Part shown: positions 23,609 through 37,443 of the stretch, piece by piece
Numbering within the stretch: the stretch's first letter is position 1
Layout of the letters: each line of letters opens with the position of its first letter
Origin: Jacaranda mimosifolia
Taxonomy: Eukaryota; Streptophyta; Magnoliopsida; Lamiales; Bignoniaceae
Direction: 5' to 3'
Length of the DNA: 64,000 nucleotides
NCBI GenBank assembly: GCA_018894105.1
Contig: CM032129.1
Location: 30,583,468-30,647,467 of the forward strand
Position numbers and translations under genes: made by a program
The notes under the pieces: model-generated
Databases searched by the model: none
The model's input: the letters and a program-made list of their open reading frames with translations, nothing else
What the model was told of the DNA's origin: nothing

Positions 23609-26600
23609 ATGGTTTGTAGCTGCTTTGGTTCCTCAACTGTGCTTCAGAAGAAAAGCAATAAACATGCTGATCAATCCAAACAACACCAAGAAGGTACTGC
23701 TTCATCATTCGTTTGCATGGTAGAATCCCTATGAATTTGATGCATATTCTTCTGAACTCATCAACCATATTTCAGTGTTACTGCTTTCTAGTGTTTTGTG
23801 ATGTGGTCACTAGTTCCCAATGTATCACATTTTTGCTTATGATGCACCAATGGTGCTCCAATATGTTGTTAGAAGGATTCAGAATATTGGACTTCAAGAA
23901 TGCTCTTAACATTTGTGGATGCCAGTGTGTCAGATCTTTGAAGTATTAATCATTATGTTTTCAATGTTATCTTGGCATCAAAATACGTGCATAGCTTGTC
24001 TAGATATTATCTTAGCTGTACGCATGTTTTCTGTTTATGACAGCTCAAGCGACTCCTGAAACTTTTACTTCATGTACACTGCTGTAGAAGGGGTTATGAA
24101 AAATGACATGGCTAGAATTAATGGTAAATTTGGACAAAGAAGTTGCAATAACTTGGAATGATGTAATCACAAAAGGTTTGAACCTTCATGGTTTGAGTTA
24201 GGAGATGGACCTTGACAAGTAGAGTGGACAAAGGGACTGACATACCCAACCCTAGATATGCAGCTTTGTTAAGTTGAGTTATGTTTGAGGTAAGGAAATG
24301 AATTGGCAGTTTACTAAATTTAGTTGTTCATTATTTTGTCTGGAAAATTGATGCCAGTAAGGGGAATTGGTGAGCTGTATATTGGTGAAAGAACTTAAAA
24401 AATAATGAGGCACATAATACGATTTGATCGCCAATATGTGAATAGTACTACAATAATCTTGCAATGACCTGAGCCTCATTATCATATATTGACTGCTGGT
24501 TATAGATATTTGAAGTGCATGAGAACGTACCTGTCTTCAATGTGTAACCTCAACTCAGCCCAATTCTGGTGTAAAGTAATTTTACCACTGGCAACTTATT
24601 GCATGTACCTTTGTGAGTGCATATGCACAACAACCTCAAAAAATTAGCTGTAACCTACGCCTATTATCTAATTGGAAGCCACGAAACTTTGGACATATGG
24701 CAGTTAAGTCAAACATGGAAATTTGGGGGCCTCGGGTAGTATAGTTGGATAGCTGACTATAAACATCACTATTGCCATAACCTAGATCTTGTCCCTAATT
24801 TGGAAGATAGAGCTTTGGGAATCAGCGGTTAGGTTAAAAATGGGTGGGAGGATGGAAGTTTATGATAATACAGTTGGATATTTAACTATGAGCCTTACTT
24901 TCCTTTCTGTCATCTTCCTTGTTTTATCCAAATTTATCTCTTTGATTGCTGTTTGCTTTGATTACATTTTCTTGTATGCCTTCATTATGCAGGGACGTCA
25001 ATTGAGAAGACCAAAAATTTCTCATACAACGAATTACAAGTAGCAACAAATAATTTTCATCTATCTAACAAAATAGGGCGAGGAGGTTTTGGTACAGTAT
25101 ACAAGGTATTAGTCAATTATGTATAGTTCTTTTCTGCCCCCATCAACAACCTAACCTGTTTTTTCTGATAATTGCTTTCTTAAGGCAATATGCAAGCCAC
25201 ATCTTTTGATTAGCCTTCACTATCTCCTGATACAGGGAGCAATAAGCTTTTCAGAAGCATAATGAAATATAAACCTCCACTGCAATTAGTTTTTTTAAAT
25301 TTTGGTGCCAAAATTTTGGCGGCAACTTCCGGGCTTCAAATTTGTCCAACGTCTAATTGCATCACCTAAGATTAGAAATGATTGAGTTTAATCAGAAAAT
25401 AAATGGCAGATTTATCTTATTTCTGAAACTCGTGCATTTATGAACGAGAAGAATAATTTTTCAATAAAGCACACATTCAGCAATATAACAAATCTCTCAA
25501 CTGGTTCCCACTAATGTTCTACAATATATGTAACTCAAGCGTTTCTCCAGTTTGAAGCAATCCACTTTATGGTTTTATCTTCCCGAAGTATTGGCACATT
25601 TTTATTTGGTCGTGAGACCCAATTTGAGAAAGTAGATTTATTGTCTTTCACATGTTATTGTTTGTTTGTATTAACCCCACTGGTATTGCCCAGGGAGTTC
25701 TCAAAAATGGAAGACAGGTAGCAGTGAAGACGCTTTCTGCTGAGTCAAGACAGGGAGCGCATGAGTTTTTAACTGAGATTGAGACTATATCTAATGTTAA
25801 ACACCCAAACCTTGTTGAATTACTTGGGTGCTGTGTTAATGGAGCTAACAAGATTTTGGTGTATGAATATTTAGAAAATAACAGTATCGATCGCACACTG
25901 TTAGGTAATTTGGTACATTCATTTGGATTTTGTAGCAATTTAACAAATTTCATGCTGCCTATGGATACACTAAATATGCTTTTGTGCATCTGTAGATCCA
26001 AGGAGATCCATAAAATTGGACTGGGAAAGGAGGTCTATCATCTGCCTGGGTACTGCCCGAGGGCTTGCATTTCTTCACGAAGAACTCGTGCCTCACATTG
26101 TGCATAGAGACATCAAAGCCAGTAATATACTTCTCGACAAGGACTTCCAACCGAAAATTGGAGACTTTGGATTAGCTAAACTTTTTCCAGATGACATTAC
26201 CCATATTAGCACAAAAGTAGCAGGAACAACGTATGTCCATTTTCTCTCTTTTCGTATTACTGCTATCATTATTATAAGTAGAAAGGAAGAGAGCATACCT
26301 CAGCCTTTAGGTTGAATCAATTTCTGATTAAGCAATTTGTCACACTTAAGCTGGTATTGAGGTTTCCTTGTCAATTTTGGAGTTGGTAGATTCTAAGATT
26401 TACCTTGTTTGTTCCAAGCAGCGGTTATCTGGCACCTGAATATGTATTAGGTGGTCAGTTAACAATGAGGGCCGATGTCTATAGCTTTGGGGTTCTGACA
26501 CTTGAAGTTGTAACTGGTAGAAGCAATGCAAATGCTAATTATGGAGGCATCCAAAAGTTGCTAGTCGAATTGGTGAGTGATTTTTTTCCTAACGTACTTC

Positions 26601-27158
26601 AATTTATGTACTTTTCCTCCTTTAGTTAAAGGGATAGCCAGCCCTATAGTCACTACCGACACCATATATCCAGTTTATGCTTGCTGGCTAACAAAGAAAA
26701 GTGCAGAAGTCCAATTTATGTATCTTGACTTGTTGCAATCCCATTTTATTTTTTTATTCTGTTTGTTGAAATCTTTTGTCTCCTTGGTTCGGGAACTTTC
26801 TTTCCACTGATGGGTATTAATTGCATCACAGACGTGGGAGCTATATCAAGAAGGGAAACTGTTGGATCTGGTTGACACAGAACTTGAAGAGTTTCCAAGA
26901 GATGAGGTTCTCAGGTATATGAAAGTGGCCCTCTTCTGCACTCAAGCCAATGCAAGCAGAAGGCCATTGATGAGCCAGGTCATTGAGATGCTCTCGAAAA
27001 ATGTCCGCCTGAACGAAAAGGAACTCACACCTCCAGGTTTCTTTGAAGATTCAGGTCGGCTTAGCAGTAAAGTGTCGAAGAATAAGTCATCTGACGCTTC
27101 ATCCAGCCATCAGATGAGTTCTTTTCCCATCACAATCACTCAGGTAACCCCAAGATGA
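23609..27158 (+). CDS. Receptor-like cytoplasmic serine/threonine kinase (CRPK1-type family)
   Basis: Six exons (23609-23693, 24993-25105, 25694-25904, 25996-26230, 26422-26572, 26832-27158) join in frame to 373 residues. The glycine loop [11 protein letters not shown] is at 57-67, the ATP lysine is K78 (VAVK), the catalytic loop is HRDIKASN with D175, and DFG is at 193-195. GYLAPEY in the activation segment and the subdomain XI region follow. There is no signal peptide, ectodomain or membrane segment, so it is cytoplasmic. The cysteine-bearing N-terminus (MVCSCFG) could be acylated, but glycine 2 is absent, so it is not a myristoylation site. The closest family by eye is the plant group with the cold-responsive kinase CRPK1 and AT3G09010-like proteins. 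The exact orthologue and its role are not determinable here. The start ATG gives the only frame that continues across the first splice. Confidence 0.9.
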
Positions 27159-28565
27159 GGTTGGATGCCTGGAATTCAGTTATCTTCAAGATAATGGTTT
27201 TTACACAGCTTTTTCAAAATTTTCATTTCTTTATAATTCCAATATGTATATGGCTGGCTTTTAAGTGGCCTTCTATGTAAATGATGCAACCAGTGTTATT
27301 GTTTTCTTGGCTGTTTACTTAGGGTCCTTACACTTGGGGTCATTTATGGGGCTCAAGAGAAACGCATAGAGGGGTTATATTGGAGGCTGTAGTATTCCGC
27401 ATTTAATTGAATACATGGTTTTTTTATTGCAAGTTATCCATTCATTGTGATTATTTGGTGATGCATCTTATCACGTATGCTTTGCATTTGCTGACTATGT
27501 TGCGCTTTTTCTCTTTTGTTTTCTGGAATTCTATTAAGCTATCAGTTTCATCATATATGAGTTATAAATTTTTTTGGATAGACATCTTATAAGTGCACCG
27601 ATTTTTTTGTGGTTAAATGTTTCCTTTCTTTCCGACTAAAAAATTTCTTGAATTCTTCTACAACAATCAAATTTTTTTTGAAAGAAATATGAACTTTTGA
27701 CAACAATTTGATTTTATTCTACCTATACAATCAAATCAACATGTTTTTAAAAGAAATATTTGAATATTAATCTCATTGATATTAGTGATCTCATGTTAAA
27801 TCCAATCAATCGAATTATTTTTTCAGGAAATATGAAACATCTAAACTTTCACTTCGGTATTTACTCTTTCAGAAGTAGCTTTCCTGATGGCCTGCACATC
27901 GCGTCCATCAACCTGTCTGGTTTCTCGCTCTTTGTAACAACTGCATTTTGTGGCTCATCATCACTTGCAATGAAAAATGCAAGTAAGGCTTGGGGAGGGG
28001 TTTTTCTTTATTTAACTAACCTAACAAAATAATTATCTACTCCATCCAACTAATTTCGAGTTCGAATCCCGGGCAACCCATTGTCATATCAAAATTATAT
28101 GTATAGCAATTCATATTTTCTTTTTGTAATCCACTTCATTTAATTACAAAAAATTCGAGTAGATCTAGATAGTTATTGAAATTGGTTGACATGAACATAT
28201 AAGTCATGTAAGATATCCCTAGTTGTCCCCTGATCCTCAATATGGCTCATACTGTCCAACAGTGTGACAGGCGCAAGTTGGGTCATGTCATATATCAGCT
28301 ACTCAAATCACGGGAAGAACAACACAAAAAAAGAATATTACAATACCAAGATATGCTCAACAAACAATTACTACACAACAACATGAACCTCGACTGGTAT
28401 ATGTTCAACACATGATTGCTAGATGCAGCCGTAATTCATATCTTTGGTCATCATAGACAACGCAAAATGGCATGCATTAATGGAATGAAAAATTATAAAT
28501 GGTAAAAGACGAGTTCATCAAAACATGAAACCACTGGAAGAGTATTTAATCAAAACTAAGCATCA
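27159..28565. other. Spacer between convergent kinase and clathrin light chain genes
   Basis: About 1.4 kb between two convergent genes, holding both 3' untranslated regions. It includes a short stretch GAGTTCGAATCCCGG (near 28057) resembling a pol III B box, without an identifiable tRNA or SINE body. I see no other gene. Confidence 0.5.
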
Positions 28566-31500
28566 TTAGTTCGCTGGCTTGTCATCAGCAGGAGCCGCAG
28601 GTTCTCCAGATCCTTCTGGAACACCATTAGAAACAGAATCTTTGGCCGGCGGAGCTGCTGCCTTTTTCTCTCCAGATTCAGTTGCATTAGGTGCTGCATC
28701 CTTTGCATTTTTTACGTTCTTCCCATCTTTGCCCTCTTTCTCATCCTTAGCAGGTGGGGGTGGTAACATGTGAGGTGGGGGATTGTGTTTCAGCTTCACC
28801 AATATTCCACGCATCCTTGAAAGATCGGTTGGTTTGCCGGGTTTGGGGCCTTGGACGACTGTGATGGATGGCTTCTTCTCTTGATCCTTCTTCTTTCCCC
28901 TCTTCTCAATATTGGGCACCTCGTTGGGGACGAGCTCTGCTATGGCTTTCCAGTACTGTTTATCAGCCTCTTTATGGAATTTTTCTTGACTGGCCAAGGA
29001 TATCTGTTCGATAGGATATAATAATAATGCATCAAAATGATTGTTTCTATTATTTTTTTTATGATCGAGGTAATAAAAGAAATTTCAACCGACACCCAAG
29101 AAATAAAACTTGACCTTCTCTTTCTCTCTGTTGGTGGTCTTGTTGGTCTCCACATTGAGCTTTCTTTTCTCATAAAAAGCTTTTTTGTACTCTTCTGCTT
29201 CTTCTATGATTTGGTTCCGCATTTCTTTTTCTCTCTGCTCCTTCTCCTCCAGCCGAATCGCATTTAGTCTGGATCCAATAATCATAATGAAGAGAAAAGG
29301 TTATCTTATCAACATACTTCCCAGTTTTTCAGTCATTCAACCATACGTTAAACAGACGAGGTCTGGTGGCATTTTAGTTAACATCTAATAACCATCTTCA
29401 TTTATAGCTGTGTAGTGCATGATTTATCGAAAATTAACGACAGAATGCTTTCTCCCAGGTCAGCAGAACACAATAGGTCATGGGTGTACATTTCATTTTC
29501 ATTTTCCTTTTTCACATTTTCAACTATTCCAGAACACAAAATCAATTTGTTTTACTCCCTATTTTCTGAAAACAACTTTTATATGTGCTTCTTGGTCTCC
29601 TGTAGCTCCTTTTATCCTATAGGTTCATTCTAAAGGCTGGTGGTTGAATTAACAACGAGGAGGCCCTTCTCACTCAATCTCAAGCATTTAATTTCAAGTT
29701 AGAGACCAATGTCTTGGGATAACTTTTTTTCTTTTTTCAATATAATGTAATTGGATAGGAGTTGGCACTTAATGGACTCAAACTAAAACTTCTCCCTTCT
29801 AGAATTTGACACTTTACTAGTAAAGGGTTCGTTCATTCACACGCTTGAAAGATCAACAATTCAAGGGTGCTATGGCAAACTTTTGTCATTAGCTATGGAC
29901 CAACAAACTACCCCATCAACAAAGAATAATTACAACCAATCTCAATTTAGTACAAAAACAGTGCAACCATTATCTATTTATTTATGCCAAAGAACAAAAT
30001 CTCACTTCTGTCCCAATTTTTTAATATACATCCAATTTAATTGGGCACGGAGTATTAAATGAGAGTTTCAAAAAGGATATTGTTATTTGCCCTCCAAAAT
30101 TTGTTATTTGTACTCCATTCTAAAATTTTATTTTAGGTTATTGACCAAAATATCCACTTACTTTTCAAATGTATTTATATTAATTTGCAATACAAATATA
30201 CCCTTTAATATAATTTTATCACACTCAATTTTATTACTCATGAAAATATTCCACCTCAACTTGTCCAACTTAATATAAAATAACATATATATATATATTA
30301 ATTTTTTCTCTAATTCTCGCAAATAATTTGGAGGATATAACACATTTTTTATGATAACAATAATGTTTAAGTGGTATTTAAATTTTTAATTCAAAATTTT
30401 TTTAACATATGATGGGATTTAAATTTGAATTTCGAAATGAAATATAACTTGAATATGATTGTTTACGGGTTACCCGTGGATTGGGTCAAAAAGTGGCAAG
30501 TAATTAGGAGGTGGGTAAAATTACCCACATTTTATTGGGTGGAGAGAATGGGGCCTATTATCCACAATTTTTTTGGGAATCGTAGTATGTGTGATTTTTT
30601 GTTAGGTCTAGCTAACAAGATACAATGTTCTTTTATTCTTTTATTTTATTTTTCTAATTGAAATAACTTCACACAGCAATTTTTATTAAGTAAAACAAGG
30701 TCCACATTTGTGGTGTGAAAATATACTATTTTATAGTGATACTATCATTTTCCTATTGAAGTTCATAGACATATCTTCAGTAAGATAATTGAATTTAGAA
30801 ATGGGATAATCTGTTCATTTTTATGTGCTCTATCAAGTTTGATATGGAATGAATCAAGATTATATTTAATAGGACAAAGAATAGTATGCTAAGGGTATAA
30901 TTGTCTAATAATTTAAATTAAATGATATCTTGAAAATAAAGAGATAACGGTCAATTACTATAAACTAAAAATCAAATAGAGTGCAAATAACAATACCCTT
31001 TAAAAGACAAAAGTTCTGTGTTATGTTCATATTGTTACAGAGCTGGTAGTGTCCCATCATTTTTTTAACTGAGTATTTTTCATGGTCATCAAGAGGATTG
31101 AATAGGATCTATCTGGGTATTTTAAGTCCTATCCCCAAAAAGAAAATAAGAGTGATAAACTTGGAACAGGTACAGATTAAAAAATTAATATACTGGTAAG
31201 ATCATGTAATTTTATTCGCCACAGCAATCATGATGCAATTCTTCATGGTTATTTGTATCTGTATAATAAATGAAAATGCAATGTCTAAGCATGCTTCCCT
31301 ATTTTTTCACAATACCAACCCCATCAAAGCCCAAATATTTTTGTACTCTACCTCAGATCATACAAGTACATCAACTAATCCAATATATTTTCATTCCCAC
31401 ACAAAAACAAATGACAAGACAAAAGCCTATACCCATGTATATACTATATACCATGTTATAATCACAATTATAATATCATATAACCACAAATGAACCAAAA

Positions 31501-34500
31501 GGTTTCTTAAAATATGTGATACCGGCTATAACGCTAATTAATTAGCATTAAATTAAAAAGAAGGCATAATTAAAGGGTTGGTTTGGTTGTGTTTCAAATG
31601 TTTCAGAGAAAGTATTTTACAAAAATGTGTTATGGATAGTGGGTTGGGAATCTTATGTATGTTTGTTAATGTTTGGGAGAAAGAAAGTTTTTTTGGAAGT
31701 GATTTTGGTTAGAGACAATTTTCATTGTTGATGTACATCAGTCAAAATTTTATAGGGAAAATGGGGTGAAATTGAATTTTTTATAATAATTATATATATA
31801 CATACATATAGTTGTAGTGATTTGGGTATATATACACGCAATGATTTAATAGATGATATTTATTTTGATAGGGTATTTCAGTGTACAACGTATTACTAAG
31901 GAATGTGGGTGTTTGTTTAGATGTATTTTCCCAACTAGACAATGTTTTGGTAAAGTACTGGCAAACAAGTCCAAAGGTTTTCTATTTTTATAGTATAGTT
32001 TGAATATAAAATATGTTGTTTTATATTCCAAACTTTTCTTTGGCTCTATTTGTTTGTGAATAGGGGTATTTTGCCAAAATGGTTTTTGGGAAGGGGGATT
32101 GAGGAATCTGATGGTTGGTTGTTTGTGTTTTGAGTGGTACGTAGAGAATGAATTGAAAGAAAATTATTTATTTATTTGTGTTTTGGAAAGGAACAAGATG
32201 TCGCATTAATAACTTTTTCGTTAGGTTGGTGAGGTGAAATGGATGTTTTAAAAGTATTTATATATATATATATATATAAATTGAAAGAGTGGTAGTAATG
32301 TATATATATATAATGTGAAGGGGGACAATTTATTACAAGTTGTTAGTATTGGGAAATGTATTAAAGTGTGAATAGAAATGGTATTCTGGGGAACAAATTT
32401 TGTATTTTAGAAGTGGGATTGGGGGATGTATATTGCTTGTTTATTTAAATTTGGGGAGTTAGAAAAAGTATTGGGGATTTGTAAACAAACAAGCCCTTTG
32501 AAAATAGGCGGTCCTTCCAAACTTGTTGAATACTTAGAAGTTTCAAGTGATTAATTTCATATAAAACTAGACTTCAAAAGCTTTTCAACCCTAGATCACA
32601 ACATCATGTATGGAGAGGACTTTGTATGAGAAAATTGTCATTAAGTTTGACTATTTTGCAAATCTACGTTTCTATGATAACTTTTTCTAGTTCTATCAAA
32701 AAATTTCAACTACCCATTTAATTTTCCATGACATCCATTTGATTTGTAATTCCTATGATTATGACCAGATCAAATTACAATAGAATAATAAAAAGCAACG
32801 ATTATAAAAAAAGAACCTAAAAGTTTAGTATAGGTGTGCTTCACTCTACTCTTACTGTTATATTTGTCCATTTCAAATTATATCCTTTTACATGCAAAGC
32901 ACGTATTGTTACTAACTAAGAATAAGAAAATTAAGAATGACAATAAAATCAAACATGAATGTCTTGAGTGGTGAAACGGAAAAATAGATATGGAAGCATT
33001 TAGAGGCTGTTGCAAAAGACCAATATGCTAGCTTCATCTTAAAGTCAAACTAAACTATCTAACAAGACCACAATTTAAGCAAGCAACCAAACATGATTGA
33101 TACATGAGATAATGCAACTTCATGAAATTATTTTTTCTTCTTCCAAAAACCACAAATTATACTGAATTTTCTACAGCTTCAATTTCAGGTTCGAAGCAGT
33201 TCCGGTCATCAAATGCTAGGGCAAATCTGAACACCTACTCGCTCTCAACTTCAAATGAATGCAACTCAACTCAAACTCTTACAATTGGAGTAAGCTACAT
33301 GAGTTTCACCTAATTCAACAAAGTATTATCTCATATTTTTTGCAGAATCCACCAAATGGATTCTATATCTACTCTGCTCCATCAAGAATAATCTCCAAAG
33401 TTCACCACAACTCCGATCATGTCTAATTACAAGGTGGTCAACTTTATTCTCTAGGATTACTATTAAATCATTTCTGTCAAGTCCTCTAACTAGGCTATCC
33501 AATGGATTTGAAATTAATATGATTAAACTACCTCAAATAACTGTCCAGCAATCTATGGATGCTACTCTACTAATTTGTAAATATGCTCATTTCTAACTAT
33601 ACCTCTTGTTTTACCAAAAATATCCTCCTTGTATTAAGCTTATGGTGATAATGACGAAAAACTTTGTTGTTCTGAGTTCAAGGTAATCCCAGCGGCCAAA
33701 TCTTGAAATCAACAATCACTATAAAGTTTTGATAAGAGTTGACAAAGAACATGGCATATAACTCATGGAATTACGTAATTCATGGTTTCCCTGGAAATGA
33801 AAGTTATGGTAATTCAGATAGCGAGATCAAGCTAGATCTTTAAGTAAATACATCTTAACTATCCAAGTCAAACCGTGTCAACCAATCAGTAAAGAAAAAT
33901 ACACCTAGTAGATTTAATTGTTCTCAAGTGATCTGCTCTCTCTAAGATTAACTAAAAACCAATCAATTCTTCCGATAATCCGTCCTCTATAACAAGACTT
34001 ACCTATATATAATCAAGAGTTTTCAAATCAGAGTTCTAGTTTGCTCATCCAGCAAGAGATCTCCACGAAATTTAACCCCAAAAAATTTATAACAATAATG
34101 AAAGCTTCTAAATAAACACCAGTTAAGCTCAAACGACGCGTTGAGAGGCAGATCGGACTGTACATATAAAAATCAAGAAAAAACTTATCGAGGAACAAAT
34201 AAACCAATAGAACTAAAAAAATCTCACCTCCGCCATTCACGAAGAGCGAATCCTTCTTCTTGCATCTCACTAGGAGGAGGAAGAATCGGTCCATCCGAGC
34301 TGAATATTTCCTCGGAATCTTGCCCGATGTCATATGGAGATTTTCCATTGCCGTTCGAGATCAGAACCGAATCGGAGCCTTCCAGAGGCTCAGTATTCGA
34401 CCCGAAACCAAATGGATCCGAGCTGTTCACGTGATCCACAGATACTTCTTCGGACTCGACGTACTCCGGAGTGTAACCGGCGGCAGAGTACGCCGGAGTA

Positions 34501-34610
34501 TCGGCAGAGGAGAAGGCGGTATAGGAATCGTCATAGGTGGTGTATCCGCCGTCGTCAAACGGACGAGCCGACACGTCCCCGTCCATGCTGTACGCGTCGA
34601 ACGATGCCAT
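28566..34610 (-). CDS. Clathrin light chain
   Basis: Three exons (34228-34610, 29115-29268, 28566-29003) join to 324 residues. Clathrin light chain binds the heavy-chain triskelion hub and regulates coat assembly at the plasma membrane and trans-Golgi. The acidic, disordered N-terminal region ([12 protein letters not shown], then SSDPFGFG) is followed by [15 protein letters not shown] charged coiled coil fills exon 2 (about residues 128-180) and is the heavy-chain binding segment. Family-typical [18 protein letters not shown] and [19 protein letters not shown] follow, and the tail is rich in Pro, Ala and Lys. The length is within the plant range. Intron 1 is very large (29269-34227) and holds transposon-like inserts. 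Intron 2 uses an atypical donor (GTCAAG). I do not assign a specific paralogue number. Confidence 0.93.
30075..30998. mobile_element. Putative non-autonomous DNA element in clathrin light chain intron 1
   Basis: The left end GGATATTGTTATTTGCCCTCC and the right end in reverse complement, GGGTATTGTTATTTGCACTC, form short inverted termini about 0.92 kb apart. Flanking TTTCAAAAA and TTTAAAAGA match at 7 of 9 positions, a weak hint of a Mutator-type 9-bp duplication. The interior is AT-rich with no recognisable coding frame. Superfamily assignment is uncertain. Confidence 0.5.
31575..32496. mobile_element. Possible old MITE in clathrin light chain intron 1
   Basis: The ends AAAGGGTTGGTTTGG and, in reverse complement, AAAGGGCTTGTTTGTTTAC are related inverted termini. 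Inside, GTGTTT and GGGGATTTG words recur and a TA run lies near 32260. No target duplication could be confirmed and the right border is approximate. Confidence 0.35.
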
Positions 34611-36839
34611 CTCTCTCTAAAACACTGTCTGATTCTTCTGATTCTTCTCTCTAGAAGTTGATTTCCTCTCTCTCTCTCTCTCTCTCTCTGTAAATTCAAT
34701 ATAAATGCGCATGCGCGTGATATATACATATATAGATATAAATGTATCTATATATGTATGTATAACTTGAGTGTGGTAAATTGACGTGTCTATATTACCT
34801 TCCAAAGAAAGGGAATTTTCCCTTTTTAATTTTAACCTTTCCTTTTTCTTCATTAGTTTAATTAGTTCCTACAGTACAATTATTACAATTGGAAAAGTGA
34901 TTAACGAATGTGTTATCCACCAATTTTTTATTTGTTTATTAAAATTAGAAACTTAGAGCCCATTTGATTTTATTTTTAATCTTCTTTTCTATTTCTAATC
35001 TTCAAAAATTTGAATATGAAAGTAAGTTTGTATGTCAACGTTCTGTTTGGAAATAATGACTAGAGTAGATATAAAGTGAGAAATTTAAATTGTTTATATT
35101 TTTCATGTCCAAAAGACGTATAAATCAAAATATATTTTTTTAATTTTTTAAAAATAATAGTAAGTATTTTATAACACAAATTTAAATTTAATTAATACAA
35201 TAATAAAATAATAAAGTATATTTTAAAAAATTAAAGATAAAAATAAACAAGTATTTTCAACAAAATAGATATAAACTGATAGTGTCGAAAATAAAAGAGT
35301 TATTGGTAAAAAAAATTAGCTGGACTATTATTTGTAATTGATTCTCATGTTAGTTTGAAGTTATGTGTTATCAAAGTAATTAGAAAAAAAAAAAAAAAAA
35401 AAAGAAATAGACATGAGAAAGGCTAATGGAATTCTTACCTATGATTAATGTGTAAGCCCTAGTAACTCATTGACTAGTATAATTTTCTTAAAGGCAAATC
35501 TCTGTCTATAATCCACAATTTTGTAGCCTATTTTCTAGGAGGAGAAATAATGAAGAGACTAGGAAAAGATAAATTGAACGTTCACCAATATCTAGGAATG
35601 GTAGATCTGCAGCTTCAATTCAACTATAGTCAAAATAAGCCCAAGATTTACATTATAACCCCCTTTGGTTTCATTTCCATAACCTCTTTTTTAATTTTTT
35701 ATTATTTTAAAAATAAAATATATTATTTTTTACACATTTTCACTCAACATTATTTTTATTTTTATTTTCAAAACACATTATCCAATAACCTATATATCTT
35801 CTCTTTCTATATTTCATCATTTCTATCGTTTTCCACCTATAACTTATTAAACCCAACATAATCATTACTTTTCCAACAATTCATTCAAATATAAACTCAT
35901 TCTCATTAACTAACTTTTAAAATTTTAGAAATGATGAAAATGAAAATGAAATCAAATGGGCCTTCCCCGTTTTTTACAATAAATATCATTATATATTTTT
36001 ACAGTCTAATTTATTTAAAAAAATTACATCAAGATAATATTTTTTTCCTTTTTCTTTCTCCAATTTTATTTTTATCTCTTTTTTAATTATATTTTGTCAA
36101 TTTTAATTTTTAAATAATATTTTTAATAATTATGAACCCAAAACAATATCTGAAATAATTAAAACTTGTCGTAATAATAAATTAATAAACATTCTTAAGT
36201 TATACATTAAAAACTTAAATAGAAACATCGAGTGTCCCGTAATTATGAGTTAACTTTGCAACGATATTTCGTAAGCAAACAAATTTTACTTTATATTTAT
36301 TGTAATTTCATTCCATATAACTATAATTATAAATGAGGATAATATGAATTTCAATATTGCATTGTTAATGTGATATAAACATTATTATTGCCATCTTATG
36401 TGGAAGATAATAAGAACTTTTTCATGTAACTTAAGAGTTACAACTTCCACAATCAAACTACAAATACTTCAAATTACATCAAAAACAAAATAAGACAAAT
36501 AGAAGGCTACTTACTAGCTTTATTTGACACAGTTTTTAAGTCTATCAACAATCCAAGTACAGTTTAGGCTTTTATCAGAAGACATCTAAAATTGTTAATA
36601 TTATTTTAACTAAGAAATTGCACCGATTATATGTTCTTTACATAAAAAGAAAACAAGAAACAATTTCAAGATGTTGCCAAAATTAGCATTCCAAGTTATC
36701 ATTTTACTAACTTTCATGCTATTTTCATGGATCATAATTGTTAAATACGAAATACAATGTGAGACAAAAAGTCTTCTAGTGCCTGAGGTGAGAGACGCTC
36801 ACTTTATTGAAGTAAGGTGCTGAAATGAGAATATATAAT
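34611..36839. promoter_or_regulatory. Clathrin light chain leader, promoter and AT-rich upstream region
   Basis: Directly upstream of the clathrin start codon, on the minus strand, is a (GA)n tract (CT repeats at about 34664-34689 on the plus strand), a common feature of plant 5' leaders. TA-rich sequence with possible TATA boxes follows near 34720-34755. Further out the DNA is AT-rich with an A run near 35383-35402, and I recognise no gene. Confidence 0.5.
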
Positions 36840-36847
36840 ATAAGATA

Positions 36848-37435
36848 TAGGCATAGTAATGGTTCTGGGTAGATCGGGTCCCCATCCCGGACCCGTCCCT
36901 AATGAGACAGGTTATAAGTCAAATAAACGGGTTGTGGGGCGGGTTACGGATTTAAGTAAACCCACCACGAATAATTAATATATAATATATTATAAATATT
37001 ATATATAGTATATGTACATAAAATATAAAAAATTAGAATTATAACAGCATATATATATCATCAAATAAATAATAATTTTGTACTCATTTAATTATTATAA
37101 AAATGATGAAAAATATACTATAATCAATTAATATGGATATTTTATTTTAAATTTTGAAAAATAATATTAGAAACTTATTATATATTAGATTCTAATTTTC
37201 TACACATGTATGTATATTATTTGTATATGTTTATCTTAATCAATTTTGAAAACATATGAGTTGCAAAATTATATATTTTAATATTAAAAAAAAAAAAAAA
37301 GAAGGAAGAAGAGAGAAACGGGTTTGGCGGGTTAGACCCACCGGGTTAAGAGTCTAAAGCAGGGCGGGACGGATCTAAATAGAAGTAGCGGGATGGGTTT
37401 CAGGTCCTATCAAACCCGTCCCGTTGCGATCCCTA
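36848..37435. mobile_element. hAT-like MITE
   Basis: The left end TAGGCATAGTAATGG and the right end in reverse complement, TAGGGATCGCAACGGG, share the hAT-like pattern. Flanking octamers ATAAGATA (36840-36847) and ATAAAATA (37436-37443) match at 7 of 8 positions. The GC-rich ends contain repeated GGGTC, CGGGT and CCCG words and the core is AT-rich, a familiar plant hAT MITE layout. It has no coding frame. Confidence 0.65.
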
Positions 37436-37443
37436 ATAAAATA

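Noticed and set aside
24720..24900. tRNA-like words (GGGTAGTATAGTTGGATAGC) in kinase intron 1
   Set aside because: No matching acceptor stem or T arm was found. A very old SINE cannot be excluded but is not supported.
28040..28090. tRNA or SINE suggested by a B-box-like GAGTTCGAATCCCGG
   Set aside because: I could not find an A box at the right distance or a cloverleaf, and no target duplication was evident.
34260..34661. Overlapping plus-strand open frames of 133 and 106 codons
   Set aside because: They lie opposite clathrin light chain exon 1. Open antisense frames are expected from its codon use, and the products are arginine-rich without a recognisable domain.
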